Source: a bacterium (GTDB lineage: Bacteria > Acidobacteriota > Thermoanaerobaculia > Thermoanaerobaculales > Sulfomarinibacteraceae). From it: a DNA stretch of 52,972 nucleotides. The stretch is taken from NCBI GenBank assembly GCA_024229275.1, contig JAAESQ010000184.1:1-52972 (forward strand), read 5' to 3'. The translations under genes were made by a program, and so were the position numbers. A model generated the notes under the pieces. The model saw only the letters and a program-made list of their open reading frames with translations, made no database searches and had not been told where the DNA came from. Positions 25,517 through 34,024 of this stretch are shown piece after piece; position 1 is the first letter of the stretch; each line of letters opens with the position of its first letter.

Positions 25517-27120
25517 CTGCGATGCAACTACGAGACCGGTTCGGCACGATACACAACGTGGAACTGGAAGAGGACAAGTCAAGGTTGGTGTTTACCAATT
25601 CGCCATATGCGTTTAAGGACGAGATAAAGGCTATGGCTGGGGCCCGATGGACCGGCGGACGATGGACGATTGCAGACTCTCCCCGCAATCACTTCCAGTT
25701 GCGTGCAATGATGGACGGCCAGAACCCGTATGAATGGTTCGACCGACCACTTGCAGAGCTAGAGGCTCCCGTCGAGCGACCCCTAAAGGACCACCAAATC
25801 GAAATGGTCCGTAAGGCACTCACGTATCGCTATCAGATCTTCGCTGCCGATATGGGACTGGGCAAGACACTGACGGCCATCGAGGTCGCAGAGCGATTGA
25901 ACATCCCCGAGTCCCAGATCTGGTTCGTCGGTCCCAAGTCCGCCCTGGAATCGGTGCAGGCCGATACCGTCAAGTGGCAGGGCCCCGGTATGATCCTCAA
26001 GACATATGAAAGGTTCGTCATTGACCATGAGCAACACTTGGACAATCCGCCATCTTGTATATTCTTCGACGAGTGTTCAGGACTCAAGAATCCTAATACC
26101 CGACGATCCAAGGCAGCACAGAAGTTCACAGACGCGATTCGAGCAAAGCATGGAACCGATGGGTGCGTTGTTTTGCTCTCTGGCACTCCCACTGCCAAGC
26201 GACCCTCCGACATCTGGGCCCAAGCAGAGATAGCGTGGCCCGGCTTCCTACGAGAGGGATCGCTCAAAGCATTCGAGCAGCGGTACGCTATTGTCGTTGA
26301 GAACGAGGATGCCGATGGAAACAAGTTCAAGACCATCGTTGGCTGGAAGGAAGCCGAGGTGGACAAGATTGCGGCCAGAACGTCCGGACTTATGTCCGTA
26401 TACCGCAAGGACGAGCTACTGAACCTGCCCAAGCGAACATTCATCCGAACCGAATGTCCTCCGAACCCGCGAACCTTGCGGGTAGCCAAAGCACTGGTTG
26501 ACTCCGCTCCCAACGTAATCACGGGGCTCACGTGGCTCCGGGCGTTGTCGAGCGGGTTCCAATACAAGACCGACGATGACGGCAAGCCGGTAATCGAGGA
26601 AGGCGGCGAGCGTGGCATGGTGGAAACGCTCTGCCCCAAGGACGATGCACTACGCTCCATCCTCGACGAAGAGGAACCCCGTGGCCGTATGATTGCCTTC
26701 GCATCCTTCCAAGGCTCCCTGGATCGCGTGAAGCGTATCTGTGAGTCCAAGGGTTGGGATACGATAATGGTAGACGGTCGCGGCTGGAACTGCTACAGCG
26801 ACGGCCAGCTATTCAAGCAGCACATCCTCGAATTCTGGGCGAACAACCCTAAGAAAACCGTGTTCATCGGCAATCCAGCCTCGTGCCGATTCGGACTGAC
26901 ATTGGTAGAGGCTAAGACGGCAGTGGTCTTTGACCAGAACTTCTCGGCAGAGAATCGTCTACAATCACTCGACCGTAACTATCGTATCGGACAGGACCAC
27001 CCCGTCCGAGTCATCGACCTGATTCACCTCCCAGTGGACCGGCTGATACTCGACACTCTGACCGACAACAAACGTCTCGAAGAACTATCCCTTGGATTGA
27101 TTCGAGATTACTTAAACTAA
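25513..27120 (+). CDS. SNF2-type DNA helicase/translocase
   Basis: Start set at GTG 25513, overlapping the previous stop as GTGA and 12 nt after GGAGG; ATG 25522 is an alternative. The 535-aa protein has superfamily 2 motifs: Walker A DMGLGKT (113-119), FFDECSGLKN with DEC near 186-188, SGTP (223-226) and the motif VI phrase QSLDRNYRIGQ near the end. The N-terminal block FKDEIKAMAGARWTGGRWTI resembles the HARP module of SMARCAL1-like fork-remodelling proteins. It likely remodels phage forks or recombination intermediates. A PD-(D/E)XK nuclease of a type often found with such helicases is at 34996. Confidence 0.85.
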   Translation: MTAMQLRDRFGTIHNVELEEDKSRLVFTNSPYAFKDEIKAMAGARWTGGRWTIADSPRNHFQLRAMMDGQNPYEWFDRPLAELEAPVERPLKDHQIEMVRKALTYRYQIFAADMGLGKTLTAIEVAERLNIPESQIWFVGPKSALESVQADTVKWQGPGMILKTYERFVIDHEQHLDNPPSCIFFDECSGLKNPNTRRSKAAQKFTDAIRAKHGTDGCVVLLSGTPTAKRPSDIWAQAEIAWPGFLREGSLKAFEQRYAIVVENEDADGNKFKTIVGWKEAEVDKIAARTSGLMSVYRKDELLNLPKRTFIRTECPPNPRTLRVAKALVDSAPNVITGLTWLRALSSGFQYKTDDDGKPVIEEGGERGMVETLCPKDDALRSILDEEEPRGRMIAFASFQGSLDRVKRICESKGWDTIMVDGRGWNCYSDGQLFKQHILEFWANNPKKTVFIGNPASCRFGLTLVEAKTAVVFDQNFSAENRLQSLDRNYRIGQDHPVRVIDLIHLPVDRLILDTLTDNKRLEELSLGLIRDYLN

Positions 27121-27124
27121 TTCC

Positions 27125-27152
27125 TTGACTCTGCCACTCCATGTGGTAGTAT
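27125..27152 (+). promoter_or_regulatory. Promoter of the metallophosphoesterase gene
   Basis: TTGACT, 16-bp spacer, TAGTAT. The spacer contains CCAC-TCCAT-GTGG, a 4-bp inverted repeat ending next to the -10. Confidence 0.7.
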
Positions 27153-27188
27153 TTAGTAATCAACCACTTAACACCTGAGACATTTAGT

Positions 27189-28433
27189 ATGAGCGAACAA
27201 CGCGACCCAGACTTCTTCTCGAACGTCCGTAGCCTATGCAACGAAGGCTACACGCAGGCAGAAGTAGCTAAGAAATTAGGCATCAGCCGATCCTACGTGA
27301 GCGACATCGTATGCGGACGTGCAGGCTGGTGTCCAGATGACGACGCCGATGCGGTCATCCAAGGGTTGAAGGATGACAAGCAGTTCGCCCGAAAGCGACT
27401 CCGCGAAGCACTGCGGGCAGAGGTTCTGTTCAAGGAAGCTGCCGAAGTCGCCGCGAAGCACATCAAGCCGTTCAAGCCTGTGGCCCCGCCCAAGTTCAAG
27501 AAACGCGAAGGGGCTATCGAAGAAACAGCCGTACTCGTTCTTTCCGATGGTCACCATGACCAAGTTGTAACCTCCGATTCAGTCGGTGGCATTGAGGAAT
27601 ACAACTTCGACATCTCCTGCCGCCGTGCTGAGGTACTGGTCGATGCGGTCATTAAGTTCTGTACTCGGACTCTGGTTGGTTATGACTTTCGTAAGTTGGT
27701 CATCCTCTCCCTTGGCGACAGCACAAGTGGCGAGATCCATGACGCCGAGAAGCGTTCAGCATTCGGTAATCAATTCAAGAACAGCCTTGCCATCGGGCAT
27801 CTCCACGGTGCAATGGTCCGCGACCTGTCCGCACACTTCGCGGAGATCGACGTACACTGCGTCTCAGGGAATCACGGTCGTCGTACACACTCCAAGGAAT
27901 ACACGGGGCCTCAGAACAACTGGGACTACATGGTCTCGAAGATCGCACAGACTGCCACCAGTGAGTTGGGGGGTGTACGGTGGAACATCCCAGATTCGTT
28001 CGATGCAGTCGTTGACATCGAGGGGCACGGTTTTCATATCTCCCACGGGGACGATATTGCGAACACCAGTGGTAACCCGTGGCAGGGTTTACGTCGGCGT
28101 CACGAGCGGCAAATCGCCATCCACCGTGGCACCCGGTCCAATCCGAACAAATCCTTTTTGTCGGGCGAAGAACTAGACTATCACGTCATCGGTCACCACC
28201 ACACTCGTGGCATCGTGAACGGTAACGGCGTGGGCTACATCTGCAACGGTGCATGGCTCGCGACTGACCCGTATGCGTACCAGAAGTTGGGCGTGGCTGG
28301 TCCACCCGAGCAGTTGTTGTTCGGCGTGAACAAAGATCGTGGAGCCACGTGGCAACTGCCCGTGACCCTCTACGGCAAAGACACTGCTAAAACCTGCCGA
28401 TACGACGGTGTAAAGGATCTTCTACATGGCTAA
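27189..28433 (+). CDS. HTH-metallophosphoesterase fusion
   Basis: The 414-aa product joins a helix-turn-helix (GYTQAEVAKKLGISRSYVSD, about residues 20-39) to a calcineurin-like phosphoesterase. Metal-binding motifs appear in order: D120-x-H122 in LSDGHHDQ, GDS near 174, GNHGR near 223, HISHGDD near 285, and GHHHTRG near 333. Such enzymes cut phosphodiester or phosphomonoester bonds; phage members may process nucleic-acid ends or cyclic nucleotides. The HTH suggests targeting to specific DNA. It overlaps the next gene by 8 nt. Enzyme class secure, substrate unknown. Confidence 0.8.
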   Translation: MSEQRDPDFFSNVRSLCNEGYTQAEVAKKLGISRSYVSDIVCGRAGWCPDDDADAVIQGLKDDKQFARKRLREALRAEVLFKEAAEVAAKHIKPFKPVAPPKFKKREGAIEETAVLVLSDGHHDQVVTSDSVGGIEEYNFDISCRRAEVLVDAVIKFCTRTLVGYDFRKLVILSLGDSTSGEIHDAEKRSAFGNQFKNSLAIGHLHGAMVRDLSAHFAEIDVHCVSGNHGRRTHSKEYTGPQNNWDYMVSKIAQTATSELGGVRWNIPDSFDAVVDIEGHGFHISHGDDIANTSGNPWQGLRRRHERQIAIHRGTRSNPNKSFLSGEELDYHVIGHHHTRGIVNGNGVGYICNGAWLATDPYAYQKLGVAGPPEQLLFGVNKDRGATWQLPVTLYGKDTAKTCRYDGVKDLLHG

Positions 28434-28656
28434 TGAAACCAAGATAGAGTTTGCCGCTAAGTTGGGGGAGCGGCTTGCGGAGGCTATGTTCCATAAGTGC
28501 GGCGTTGACCTTTCGGCACCAATCAACTTCTGTTGTAGCCGACCCTGGTACCGCTACATGGAGGGGCATAACCTAGACAAGGCGGAACGTTCCGCTTTTA
28601 CGACTTCCTATAAACACACTTGGTGGATGCTCAAGACTCATGGATCTAAGGCTTGA
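28426..28656 (+). CDS. Small unknown protein
   Basis: A 76-aa protein with an N-terminal amphipathic helix (FAAKLGERLAEAMFHKCG), then NFCCSRPWYRYMEGHNL and a tryptophan-rich end (YKHTWWMLKTHGS). No family recognised. It overlaps the metallophosphoesterase gene by 8 nt and the ParB-like gene by 17 nt, so it is part of the same operon. Confidence 0.6.
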   Translation: MANETKIEFAAKLGERLAEAMFHKCGVDLSAPINFCCSRPWYRYMEGHNLDKAERSAFTTSYKHTWWMLKTHGSKA

Positions 28657-29263
28657 TGAAATTACCCTGGCGAAGAACTATTCCCGAACATTCGGGATCG
28701 GAGATATCTCCGAGCTAGCTCATTCGATGCAGGAACACGGGCAGATCACGGCTATCTCAGTAACCCCGGACCATTCATTGGTCGCGGGGTTCCGCCGTTA
28801 TCATGCCGCTCAAGAACTTGGCTGGGAGTACATCCGGGCCGAGGTGACAACGGGGGAACCCGGTGTTGTCAATCTGATCGAGAATATGAATCGAGAGGGA
28901 TTGACGTTGTGGGAGGAGATCCAAGGAATCCGCGACGTGTTCGGACCCGAAGCGAAGCAGGCGGATATCTGCCGCTCACTATCGAAGTCCAAGACGTGGG
29001 TGCGTCCCCGGATCAATGTCTGGTCGCTGCCAAAGGACTTCGTTGACGAGGTGAGGCTAGGTCGCCGGGGGATTAAGGATATCGCAAAGGAACTGCGTAA
29101 GAGCAAGGCTGGTCGGGATCAATCGGTCGTCAAGGCATTCCCCAAGCCGGACGAGATCAAACAGGTCATCACGCAACTGTTGCAGGCTAACCGCACAACG
29201 GAAGCATTGGCCCTGTCCTACGCCGTTGGAGGGGTATCGAGAGAGAGTCTGTTAAATACGTGA
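28640..29263 (+). CDS. ParB-like protein 2
   Basis: The 207-aa protein has the ParB N-terminal layout: ELAHSMQEHGQITAISVT, then SLVAGFRRYHAAQELGWEYI (GFRRYHAA matches the GERRxxA box) and NLIENMNREGLTLWEEIQGI. The HTH-like AKQADICRSLSKSKTWVRPR follows. This is closer to chromosomal ParB than the copy at 23168. A nuclease or DNA-binding regulatory role is usual for phage members. Its 3' end is followed by a possible promoter and a tiny membrane-peptide gene. Confidence 0.75.
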   Translation: MDLRLDEITLAKNYSRTFGIGDISELAHSMQEHGQITAISVTPDHSLVAGFRRYHAAQELGWEYIRAEVTTGEPGVVNLIENMNREGLTLWEEIQGIRDVFGPEAKQADICRSLSKSKTWVRPRINVWSLPKDFVDEVRLGRRGIKDIAKELRKSKAGRDQSVVKAFPKPDEIKQVITQLLQANRTTEALALSYAVGGVSRESLLNT

Positions 29264-29294
29264 AAATCGTAGGTTTCTCAGATTGAGACGGGAC

Positions 29295-29322
29295 TTCGGA
29301 GGGATTCTGCACAAGTTATAGT
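29295..29322 (+). promoter_or_regulatory. Weak promoter before the 22-aa gene
   Basis: TTCGGA, 16-bp spacer, TATAGT, then TGAGG. The -10 and following bases match the primase promoter; the -35 is poor. Confidence 0.4.
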
Positions 29323-29351
29323 TGAGGGGACAGAACAGCAGGGAGGTGCTA

Positions 29352-29420
29352 ATGAAACGACTCCTATGGACGATCCTGCTAGGGACTATACTACGCAAGA
29401 TCGTCCACTCTCTCTTTTAA
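29352..29420 (+). CDS. 22-aa membrane peptide
   Basis: A very short gene with a strong ribosome binding site (GGGAGGTG, 4 nt before the ATG). It encodes MKRLLWTILLGTILRKIVHS plus two residues: a single hydrophobic helix flanked by basic residues. An intrinsic terminator starts 4 nt after the stop, so promoter, ribosome binding site, frame and terminator form a complete unit. It could be a membrane-active or regulatory peptide; its length leaves the function open. Confidence 0.6.
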   Translation: MKRLLWTILLGTILRKIVHSLF

Positions 29421-29423
29421 CCC

Positions 29424-29449
29424 GGGGCACTTCGCCCCACTTCTTTTTC
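29424..29449 (+). terminator. Intrinsic terminator
   Basis: GGGGC-ACTTC-GCCCC followed by ACTTCTTTTTCT, ending the 22-aa peptide transcript. Confidence 0.75.
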
Positions 29450-29457
29450 TCTATTAC

Positions 29458-29844
29458 ATGGATTGTAATACTCTTATGATGAATGCTTCCGACTTCAACC
29501 TTAACTTCCAACGCTACGTTATCGCAGAAACCATCAGCGGTGTCGAAACTCTTTCGACCGTTTACACCTACGCAACAGAGGCCGCTGCCCAAGGTTACAT
29601 CAACACCTTCGGCGGAACACGTGATCTTCGGATCGCTCACTTGGTCAAGGTACGGGACAATAAGCACGGGAACGTTCCCGCCGGTACGCCTGTACTCTGG
29701 GCCATCCAACGTAAGGATGCCGTGACGAATGAGATCACACAGCACGGTAACCTCTACACTGCCCAGTCGTCGGCAGCGTTCTGGGTTGGCCTATACAACG
29801 ATCCTCAACTGTCTGTCAAGATGCTGACCGAATACTTGATCTAA
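29458..29844 (+). CDS. Unknown protein
   Basis: A 128-aa protein; starts at 29458, 29476 or 29479 are all possible and none has a clear ribosome binding site. The sequence reads YVIAETISGVETLSTVYTYA, then QGYINTFGGTRDLRIAHLVK and TPVLWAIQRKDA, an alpha/beta mix. No family recognised. A composite terminator-promoter begins 14 nt after its stop, so it is a single-gene unit with the promoter probably upstream of the 22-aa gene. Confidence 0.6.
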   Translation: MDCNTLMMNASDFNLNFQRYVIAETISGVETLSTVYTYATEAAAQGYINTFGGTRDLRIAHLVKVRDNKHGNVPAGTPVLWAIQRKDAVTNEITQHGNLYTAQSSAAFWVGLYNDPQLSVKMLTEYLI

Positions 29845-29858
29845 TTTCAAGATTCTCT

Positions 29859-29908
29859 TTGACTTCATCCTAGAAGCGGGTATACTTAATTGTGTACCCG
29901 CTTCTTTT
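29859..29908 (+). promoter_or_regulatory. Fused terminator-promoter
   Basis: TTGACT (29859-29864), 16-bp spacer, TATACT (29881-29886). A perfect 11-bp inverted repeat, AGAAGCGGGTA (29872-29882) / TACCCGCTTCT (29895-29905), spans the -10 and is followed by TTTAC. RNA reading in from upstream forms the full terminator hairpin; RNA starting here carries only the 3' arm and escapes. Confidence 0.75.
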
Positions 29909-29939
29909 ACTTTAGTCACCTTTCGGAGACCTTACACCC

Positions 29940-30494
29940 ATGCGTTTCTTACTCGCAACTCTCGTCGCTTTCGCCGCAGTCACAACAGCACAGGCCCAAG
30001 CAATCACCCCACCTAACACACAGTGCAACGCCACCCTTACCGCGAAGTACAACGCGGCAGTCTCCGCTGAGTCCTCGTGCGATACTCAAAAGACCTTCTA
30101 CTACAATGCACTGGAATTCGTCGATGGAAAGGTCACCGAGCTAGGCTACTTGGTTGACCAGTTGAATTACAACTGCAACAACGATGAGATGGACTCTACC
30201 TACAACGATCTGGCAGACGCCGCAACAGACGCCACGCTTGACAGTATTGCCGATGGTCTCTACGATAGCGGTATCTACTGGGGTAACGACGGCTCCAACT
30301 TCTACGATGGTTTCTGCATGACTCAAAGTCTAAATGACTTTACCGGTGCCATCGATAGCTACAACACATCTAAGTCTCGATTTGATTCGGCCAAGCCTCT
30401 GTACCAAAACGGCACCGCCGCGTTGAATACCGTCGCTAATCAACTGGTTCAAGCGATTACCTACGCCAACTTCCTGCTGGCGAATTGCAACTAA
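29940..30494 (+). CDS. Secreted cysteine-containing protein
   Basis: The 184-aa product starts with a signal peptide (MRFLLATLVAFAAVTTAQA, cleavage probably after AQA). The mature protein is acidic, rich in tyrosine, asparagine and aspartate, with five cysteines (TQC, SSC, NYNC, GFC, LANC). Its helical segments are repeated in style (TAKYNAAVSAESSCDTQKTF, GAIDSYNTSKSRFDSAKPLY). It starts MRFL like the secreted protein at 23968. It stands alone between two fused terminator-promoters. An exported phage protein may alter the host surface or exclude other phages; this is inference. Confidence 0.65.
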   Translation: MRFLLATLVAFAAVTTAQAQAITPPNTQCNATLTAKYNAAVSAESSCDTQKTFYYNALEFVDGKVTELGYLVDQLNYNCNNDEMDSTYNDLADAATDATLDSIADGLYDSGIYWGNDGSNFYDGFCMTQSLNDFTGAIDSYNTSKSRFDSAKPLYQNGTAALNTVANQLVQAITYANFLLANCN

Positions 30495-30508
30495 TCTCAA
30501 CAATCTCG

Positions 30509-30556
30509 TTGACTATCCTTAAAGGGAGGGTATACTTAATTGTATACCCTCCCTTT
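30509..30556 (+). promoter_or_regulatory. Fused terminator-promoter of the polymerase gene
   Basis: TTGACT (30509-30514), 16-bp spacer, TATACT (30531-30536). A perfect 15-bp inverted repeat, AAAGGGAGGGTATAC (30521-30535) / GTATACCCTCCCTTT (30542-30556), with a TTAATT loop, has the -10 inside its left arm. Confidence 0.8.
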
Positions 30557-30578
30557 CTCCATTGATAAATGGTACCCG

Positions 30579-32942
30579 ATGAATACTTGTTACTTCGACT
30601 CTGAGACAATGGGCCTATATGGGCCAGCCGTTATCTTCCAGTGCCAGTTCGATTACTCGAACAAACGCCACGATGACCAGCCCTTCATGTACGACCTCTG
30701 GAACAACCCAGTGTCAAAGACCATCGACCTGATCGAGGAGATCGTCGCCTGCCGAGTGGTCTGTCATAATATCACCTTTGACTGGACAAAGCTGCAACAG
30801 TTCTTCAATGCCGCACGTGCCCTGGAACGTACCAAGGGGCCGAACTTCCGCCCGATCACCGACGTGGACCTATTCGCCCACACTCTGTACGAGTGCCGCG
30901 ACATCTTCTGCCTCAAGCCGCCTGCCGCCGTATGTACCCTCATGCTGGCCCAGAAAGAGTTGGGGGGCACCAGCCTAGCGACGAAAGAGATCCGGGTAAA
31001 GAAACTGCCCAAGGATATCGGCCAGACCGTGGCAGACATCCTGAACAAGAACACCAAGCTACCTGCCATCCTGTTCGCACGTCGCAAGTCACCTGAGCGA
31101 TGGCTAGTGGCCCAGTCCGATCACGGGGACGCTTGGGTTGACGTGGCACTGCGTTTCGGGCCCTCCAATGCGTTGAAGGATATTGCTCGATTCGTACTAG
31201 AGGTCGAGGATACGCAGAAGCTGGGGCAGGATATCGAGATGCCCGAGTTTCCGATCGAGGAGGGATTCGCCCCCTACGCCACCCTGCTAGACGATGGCAA
31301 CTGGATGTATAAGGGTCAGCAGCTATGGCCCTTGCGATTGGACGCCCACCTAGCATTCTGGACCACCAAGGACTCGCCGCAGGAGAAGTACGCACTGGAT
31401 GACGTCATCCTTCTCAAGAAACTCGACGAACACTTCGGCAAGCCTGATACCGACTTCGACTCGGAGATCGGGTGCCAAGTGGCATCGGTGCGTGCGGCTG
31501 GTTTCAGCATCGACACAGACAAGCTGGCGACCGAGATCAAGTCATCTGCCGCTATCATCGAGTCCGCACAGGTCAACGTAGACTCGCCCCTACAGGTCCG
31601 GAAGTACATTAGCGACGCCCTGGACCCGATGGAGGCTCACGTTATCGCTGACTCGTGCGACAAGGCTACGCTGCTCAAGATGACCTCTGCCTTCGTACTG
31701 GATGAGGCTGAGGAGTGCTGTAACACTGGATGCGACCGTTGCAATGGACGTAAGACGGTTGGACCGGGCCCTATGCCCGTCGTCGATCGCGTAGAGCATA
31801 TCCTAAAGGTTCGTAAGCACCGCAAGCGACAACAGCTATACGGCAAGCTGGAAGTAGCGAAGGGAGCCTTTCCATCCTTCCGAGTCATCGGTACAAAGTC
31901 CGGGCGAATGTCTGGTGCAGATGGATTGAACTATCACGGCATCGATGGTAGCCGGGAGATCCGCGAAGTGTTCACGCTGGGCGACGGCGTTCTGGGGACC
32001 GAGGTATCCGGCGGTGACTTCGACTCACAGGAGTTGGCTATTGCAGCAGCCGTTATGAATGACTCCAACCTTGCCGACGATATCGGAAAGGGTAAGTCCC
32101 TGCACGGCGTCTTTGCTGCGAGTGCCTCTGGCCTGCCGTACGAGCAGATCATGGCCCACAAAGAGGATAAGGCGACTCCGGAGGCTAACTGGTACAAGAA
32201 AGCGAAGATCTGCGTGTACGCTATCCTCTACGGTGCGTCAGCCTTCAACATCAGCTTCACCCTTGGCGTAGACCCCGAGGAGGCCGACCGGATCATCCTG
32301 AACTTCTTCGAGAAGTATCCGTACATGGCCCAGACTCGTAAGATGGTCAAGGAATCTCTCGAATGCCTCTCGTCCGACTCGGATGGCAGACTTCAAGTGT
32401 TAGAGCCGAAGCAGAAGTATATCGAATCGATCTTCGGCTTCCGGCGTTCATTCGAGGTCGAGTACGAAGTCATCGACATCCTGTTCCAGTCCATGAATGA
32501 GATCCGAGAGCTATCCAAGAAATGGCCCGGCGAGTGTATCAGGAAGGACGAGAAAGGAAAGCAGACGTACGGCGGGGCCGCTTCATCTGCCCTGTACGGC
32601 TCGATCTTCTCCATGCAGGGTAAGGTACTGCGTGCCGCCCTCAACCACCTGATTCAATCCGCTGGCCGTACGGTAACCTTGACCGTCCAGAAGCGTATCT
32701 GGGATGATATCCAGCCCATCGGTGCCAAGCCTTTCCGGGTGAAGCTCATGTCTGTCCACGATGAGATCGCGACCGTCCAGAAGCGTAGCGTGACGCCTCT
32801 CGTGGCCGATGCAGTTCGTAACTCGGTGGCCGACCTGTGTAAGACCGTTCCACTACTGTCCCTGGAATGGGCGTCGAACGTGGGCGACTGGTACGGCGTT
32901 AAGAGTGCTGACGGTGAACGGATGGGATGGGGGAAGCAGTAA
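30579..32942 (+). CDS. Family A DNA polymerase with 3'-5' exonuclease
   Basis: Start set at ATG 30579: the upstream in-frame start at 30540 would precede the transcription start. The 787-aa protein has an N-terminal DEDDy exonuclease: D7-x-E9 in YFDSETMG, D68 in HNITFDW, and YALDD near 285. Its C-terminal polymerase has motif A GGDFDSQELAIAAA near 479, motif B (KICVYAILYGAS) near 540 and motif C VHDEIATV near 725. A cysteine-rich insert (CCNTGCDRCNGRK near 385) may bind metal. It is the phage replicase. The stop overlaps the next start (TAATG). Confidence 0.92.
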   Translation: MNTCYFDSETMGLYGPAVIFQCQFDYSNKRHDDQPFMYDLWNNPVSKTIDLIEEIVACRVVCHNITFDWTKLQQFFNAARALERTKGPNFRPITDVDLFAHTLYECRDIFCLKPPAAVCTLMLAQKELGGTSLATKEIRVKKLPKDIGQTVADILNKNTKLPAILFARRKSPERWLVAQSDHGDAWVDVALRFGPSNALKDIARFVLEVEDTQKLGQDIEMPEFPIEEGFAPYATLLDDGNWMYKGQQLWPLRLDAHLAFWTTKDSPQEKYALDDVILLKKLDEHFGKPDTDFDSEIGCQVASVRAAGFSIDTDKLATEIKSSAAIIESAQVNVDSPLQVRKYISDALDPMEAHVIADSCDKATLLKMTSAFVLDEAEECCNTGCDRCNGRKTVGPGPMPVVDRVEHILKVRKHRKRQQLYGKLEVAKGAFPSFRVIGTKSGRMSGADGLNYHGIDGSREIREVFTLGDGVLGTEVSGGDFDSQELAIAAAVMNDSNLADDIGKGKSLHGVFAASASGLPYEQIMAHKEDKATPEANWYKKAKICVYAILYGASAFNISFTLGVDPEEADRIILNFFEKYPYMAQTRKMVKESLECLSSDSDGRLQVLEPKQKYIESIFGFRRSFEVEYEVIDILFQSMNEIRELSKKWPGECIRKDEKGKQTYGGAASSALYGSIFSMQGKVLRAALNHLIQSAGRTVTLTVQKRIWDDIQPIGAKPFRVKLMSVHDEIATVQKRSVTPLVADAVRNSVADLCKTVPLLSLEWASNVGDWYGVKSADGERMGWGKQ

Positions 32943-33313
32943 TGTCGGATACTTTCGATCGAATTACCAGAAATGTCCGACGCGAGCGGGACGACTGTTC
33001 TATAATTGCAGTAGCAGCCATTTGTTCTGTGTCCTATCCAGCCGCCGAGACGGCTCTCAGGTGTTGCGGTAGGTTGCAGAACGATGGTGCCTACGATGAG
33101 ACCATCCTGAGTGCGGTAAAGTCCTTCGGGTATCGAGTGTGCCCTGTGACGTGTCGGGCAAAGACACTACGCTCCCTGGCCCGCAAGTACTCCCTTTGCC
33201 ACTACCTTGTAGCCACCGTGGATCATGCCGTCGCCGTTATTCGCGGTGAGATCGTTGACGACCAGACCGACCTAGCCAGGGTTGAAACCGTCTGGCTGAT
33301 TGTGAGAAAATAA
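32942..33313 (+). CDS. Peptidase C39-like cysteine protease fold
   Basis: The start ATG overlaps the polymerase stop. The 123-aa protein follows the C39/papain-like plan: C19 in RDDCSIIAVAAI, H95 in VATVDHAVAVIRGEIVDD and an acidic residue at 106-107. CSVSYPAAETALRCCGRL is the usual helix after the catalytic cysteine. Phages often carry such small proteins near replication genes, with unknown targets. The catalytic residues look intact. The start of the next gene overlaps the final base. Confidence 0.55.
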   Translation: MSDTFDRITRNVRRERDDCSIIAVAAICSVSYPAAETALRCCGRLQNDGAYDETILSAVKSFGYRVCPVTCRAKTLRSLARKYSLCHYLVATVDHAVAVIRGEIVDDQTDLARVETVWLIVRK

Positions 33314-33789
33314 TGAAACTTTGCGTGGAGTGCAACTGCCGTCCTACTCGCACCCCCAGGGCTCGCCTGTGCGACCCTTGCCGGGTGGAGAGACTCCGAG
33401 TCAGTTCGGTCATGGCTAACCGGAGGTTCCGTAAAAAGAATCGGGAGTATTACAGGGAGAGGAATGGGGAGTATCAGCGGACCCCGAAAGGACGGTACAA
33501 GGCTTATGCCCAGTCTGCCGCCCGGAGAGGGTACAGTTTTAACATAGAGTTTGAAGAATTCTCCACCCTACTGGGATCTGCGTGCTACTATTGTAATGTA
33601 GAGCAAGCAAACGGCGTTGACCGTATCGATAACTCGCAGGGGTATGAACCCGCAAACTGTCGTCCCTGTTGCAAGCACTGTAACGTCGCCAAAGGCTCCA
33701 TGACCGAAGAACAGTTCTATATCCTGATAGGGAGAATTTATGGCAATCGAAGCAAGAGTATTTCTAGAATCCGGCAGCTTTCTCTTTGA
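33313..33789 (+). CDS. HNH homing-type endonuclease
   Basis: The 158-aa protein has two zinc-like cysteine sets at the start (CVECN and CDPC). An arginine/lysine-rich helical linker follows, then an HNH core: CYYC (91-94), GVDRIDN, YEPANCRPCCKHCNVAKGSM. This is the ICE-type HNH with C-x2-C metal sites. It nicks or cuts DNA and may be a free-standing homing endonuclease just downstream of the polymerase gene, a common target. Its 3' end contains the promoter for the following genes. Confidence 0.8.
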   Translation: MKLCVECNCRPTRTPRARLCDPCRVERLRVSSVMANRRFRKKNREYYRERNGEYQRTPKGRYKAYAQSAARRGYSFNIEFEEFSTLLGSACYYCNVEQANGVDRIDNSQGYEPANCRPCCKHCNVAKGSMTEEQFYILIGRIYGNRSKSISRIRQLSL

Positions 33790-34024
33790 CTTGATCGACA
33801 CATGTGATATACTTAACTATGAGGGGGAAGCTCTACCCGAGTTAATTCATACCAGTACCCGTAGCTACGTCCGCGAAGAAACCGCAGAGCGTAACGCAGA
33901 GAAGTGGATCAAGACCTACAATGCCGCATCACAACGACAACAGCGTACTTTGCGGGGCTATGATCCCGTTAGCCACTGCCGACAAAGGCGACGAAAGACT
34001 CCTGTGCGTAGACGCGTTGAGTAG
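33740..34024 (+). CDS. Unknown protein overlapping the HNH gene end
   Basis: The ATG at 33740 follows AGGGAGA at good distance, but the gene overlaps the HNH gene by 50 nt and contains the promoter at 33786. The 94-aa product has a helical middle (SYVREETAERNAEKWIKTYN) and an arginine-rich tail (CRQRRRKTPVRRR) that may be out-of-frame reading. It conflicts with the 57-aa frame at 33921-34094. I keep it at low confidence. Confidence 0.4.
   Translation: MAIEARVFLESGSFLFDLIDTCDILNYEGEALPELIHTSTRSYVREETAERNAEKWIKTYNAASQRQQRTLRGYDPVSHCRQRRRKTPVRRRVE
33786..33813 (+). promoter_or_regulatory. Promoter after the HNH gene
   Basis: TTGACT (33786-33791), 16-bp spacer, TATACT (33808-33813), then TAACTATGAGGGGGAAG. 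It overlaps the last codons of the HNH gene and would drive the genes from about 33920 on. Confidence 0.7.

Noticed and set aside
25833-26750. Minus-strand frame of 305 codons inside the helicase gene
   Set aside because: Shadow of a gene with complete helicase motifs.
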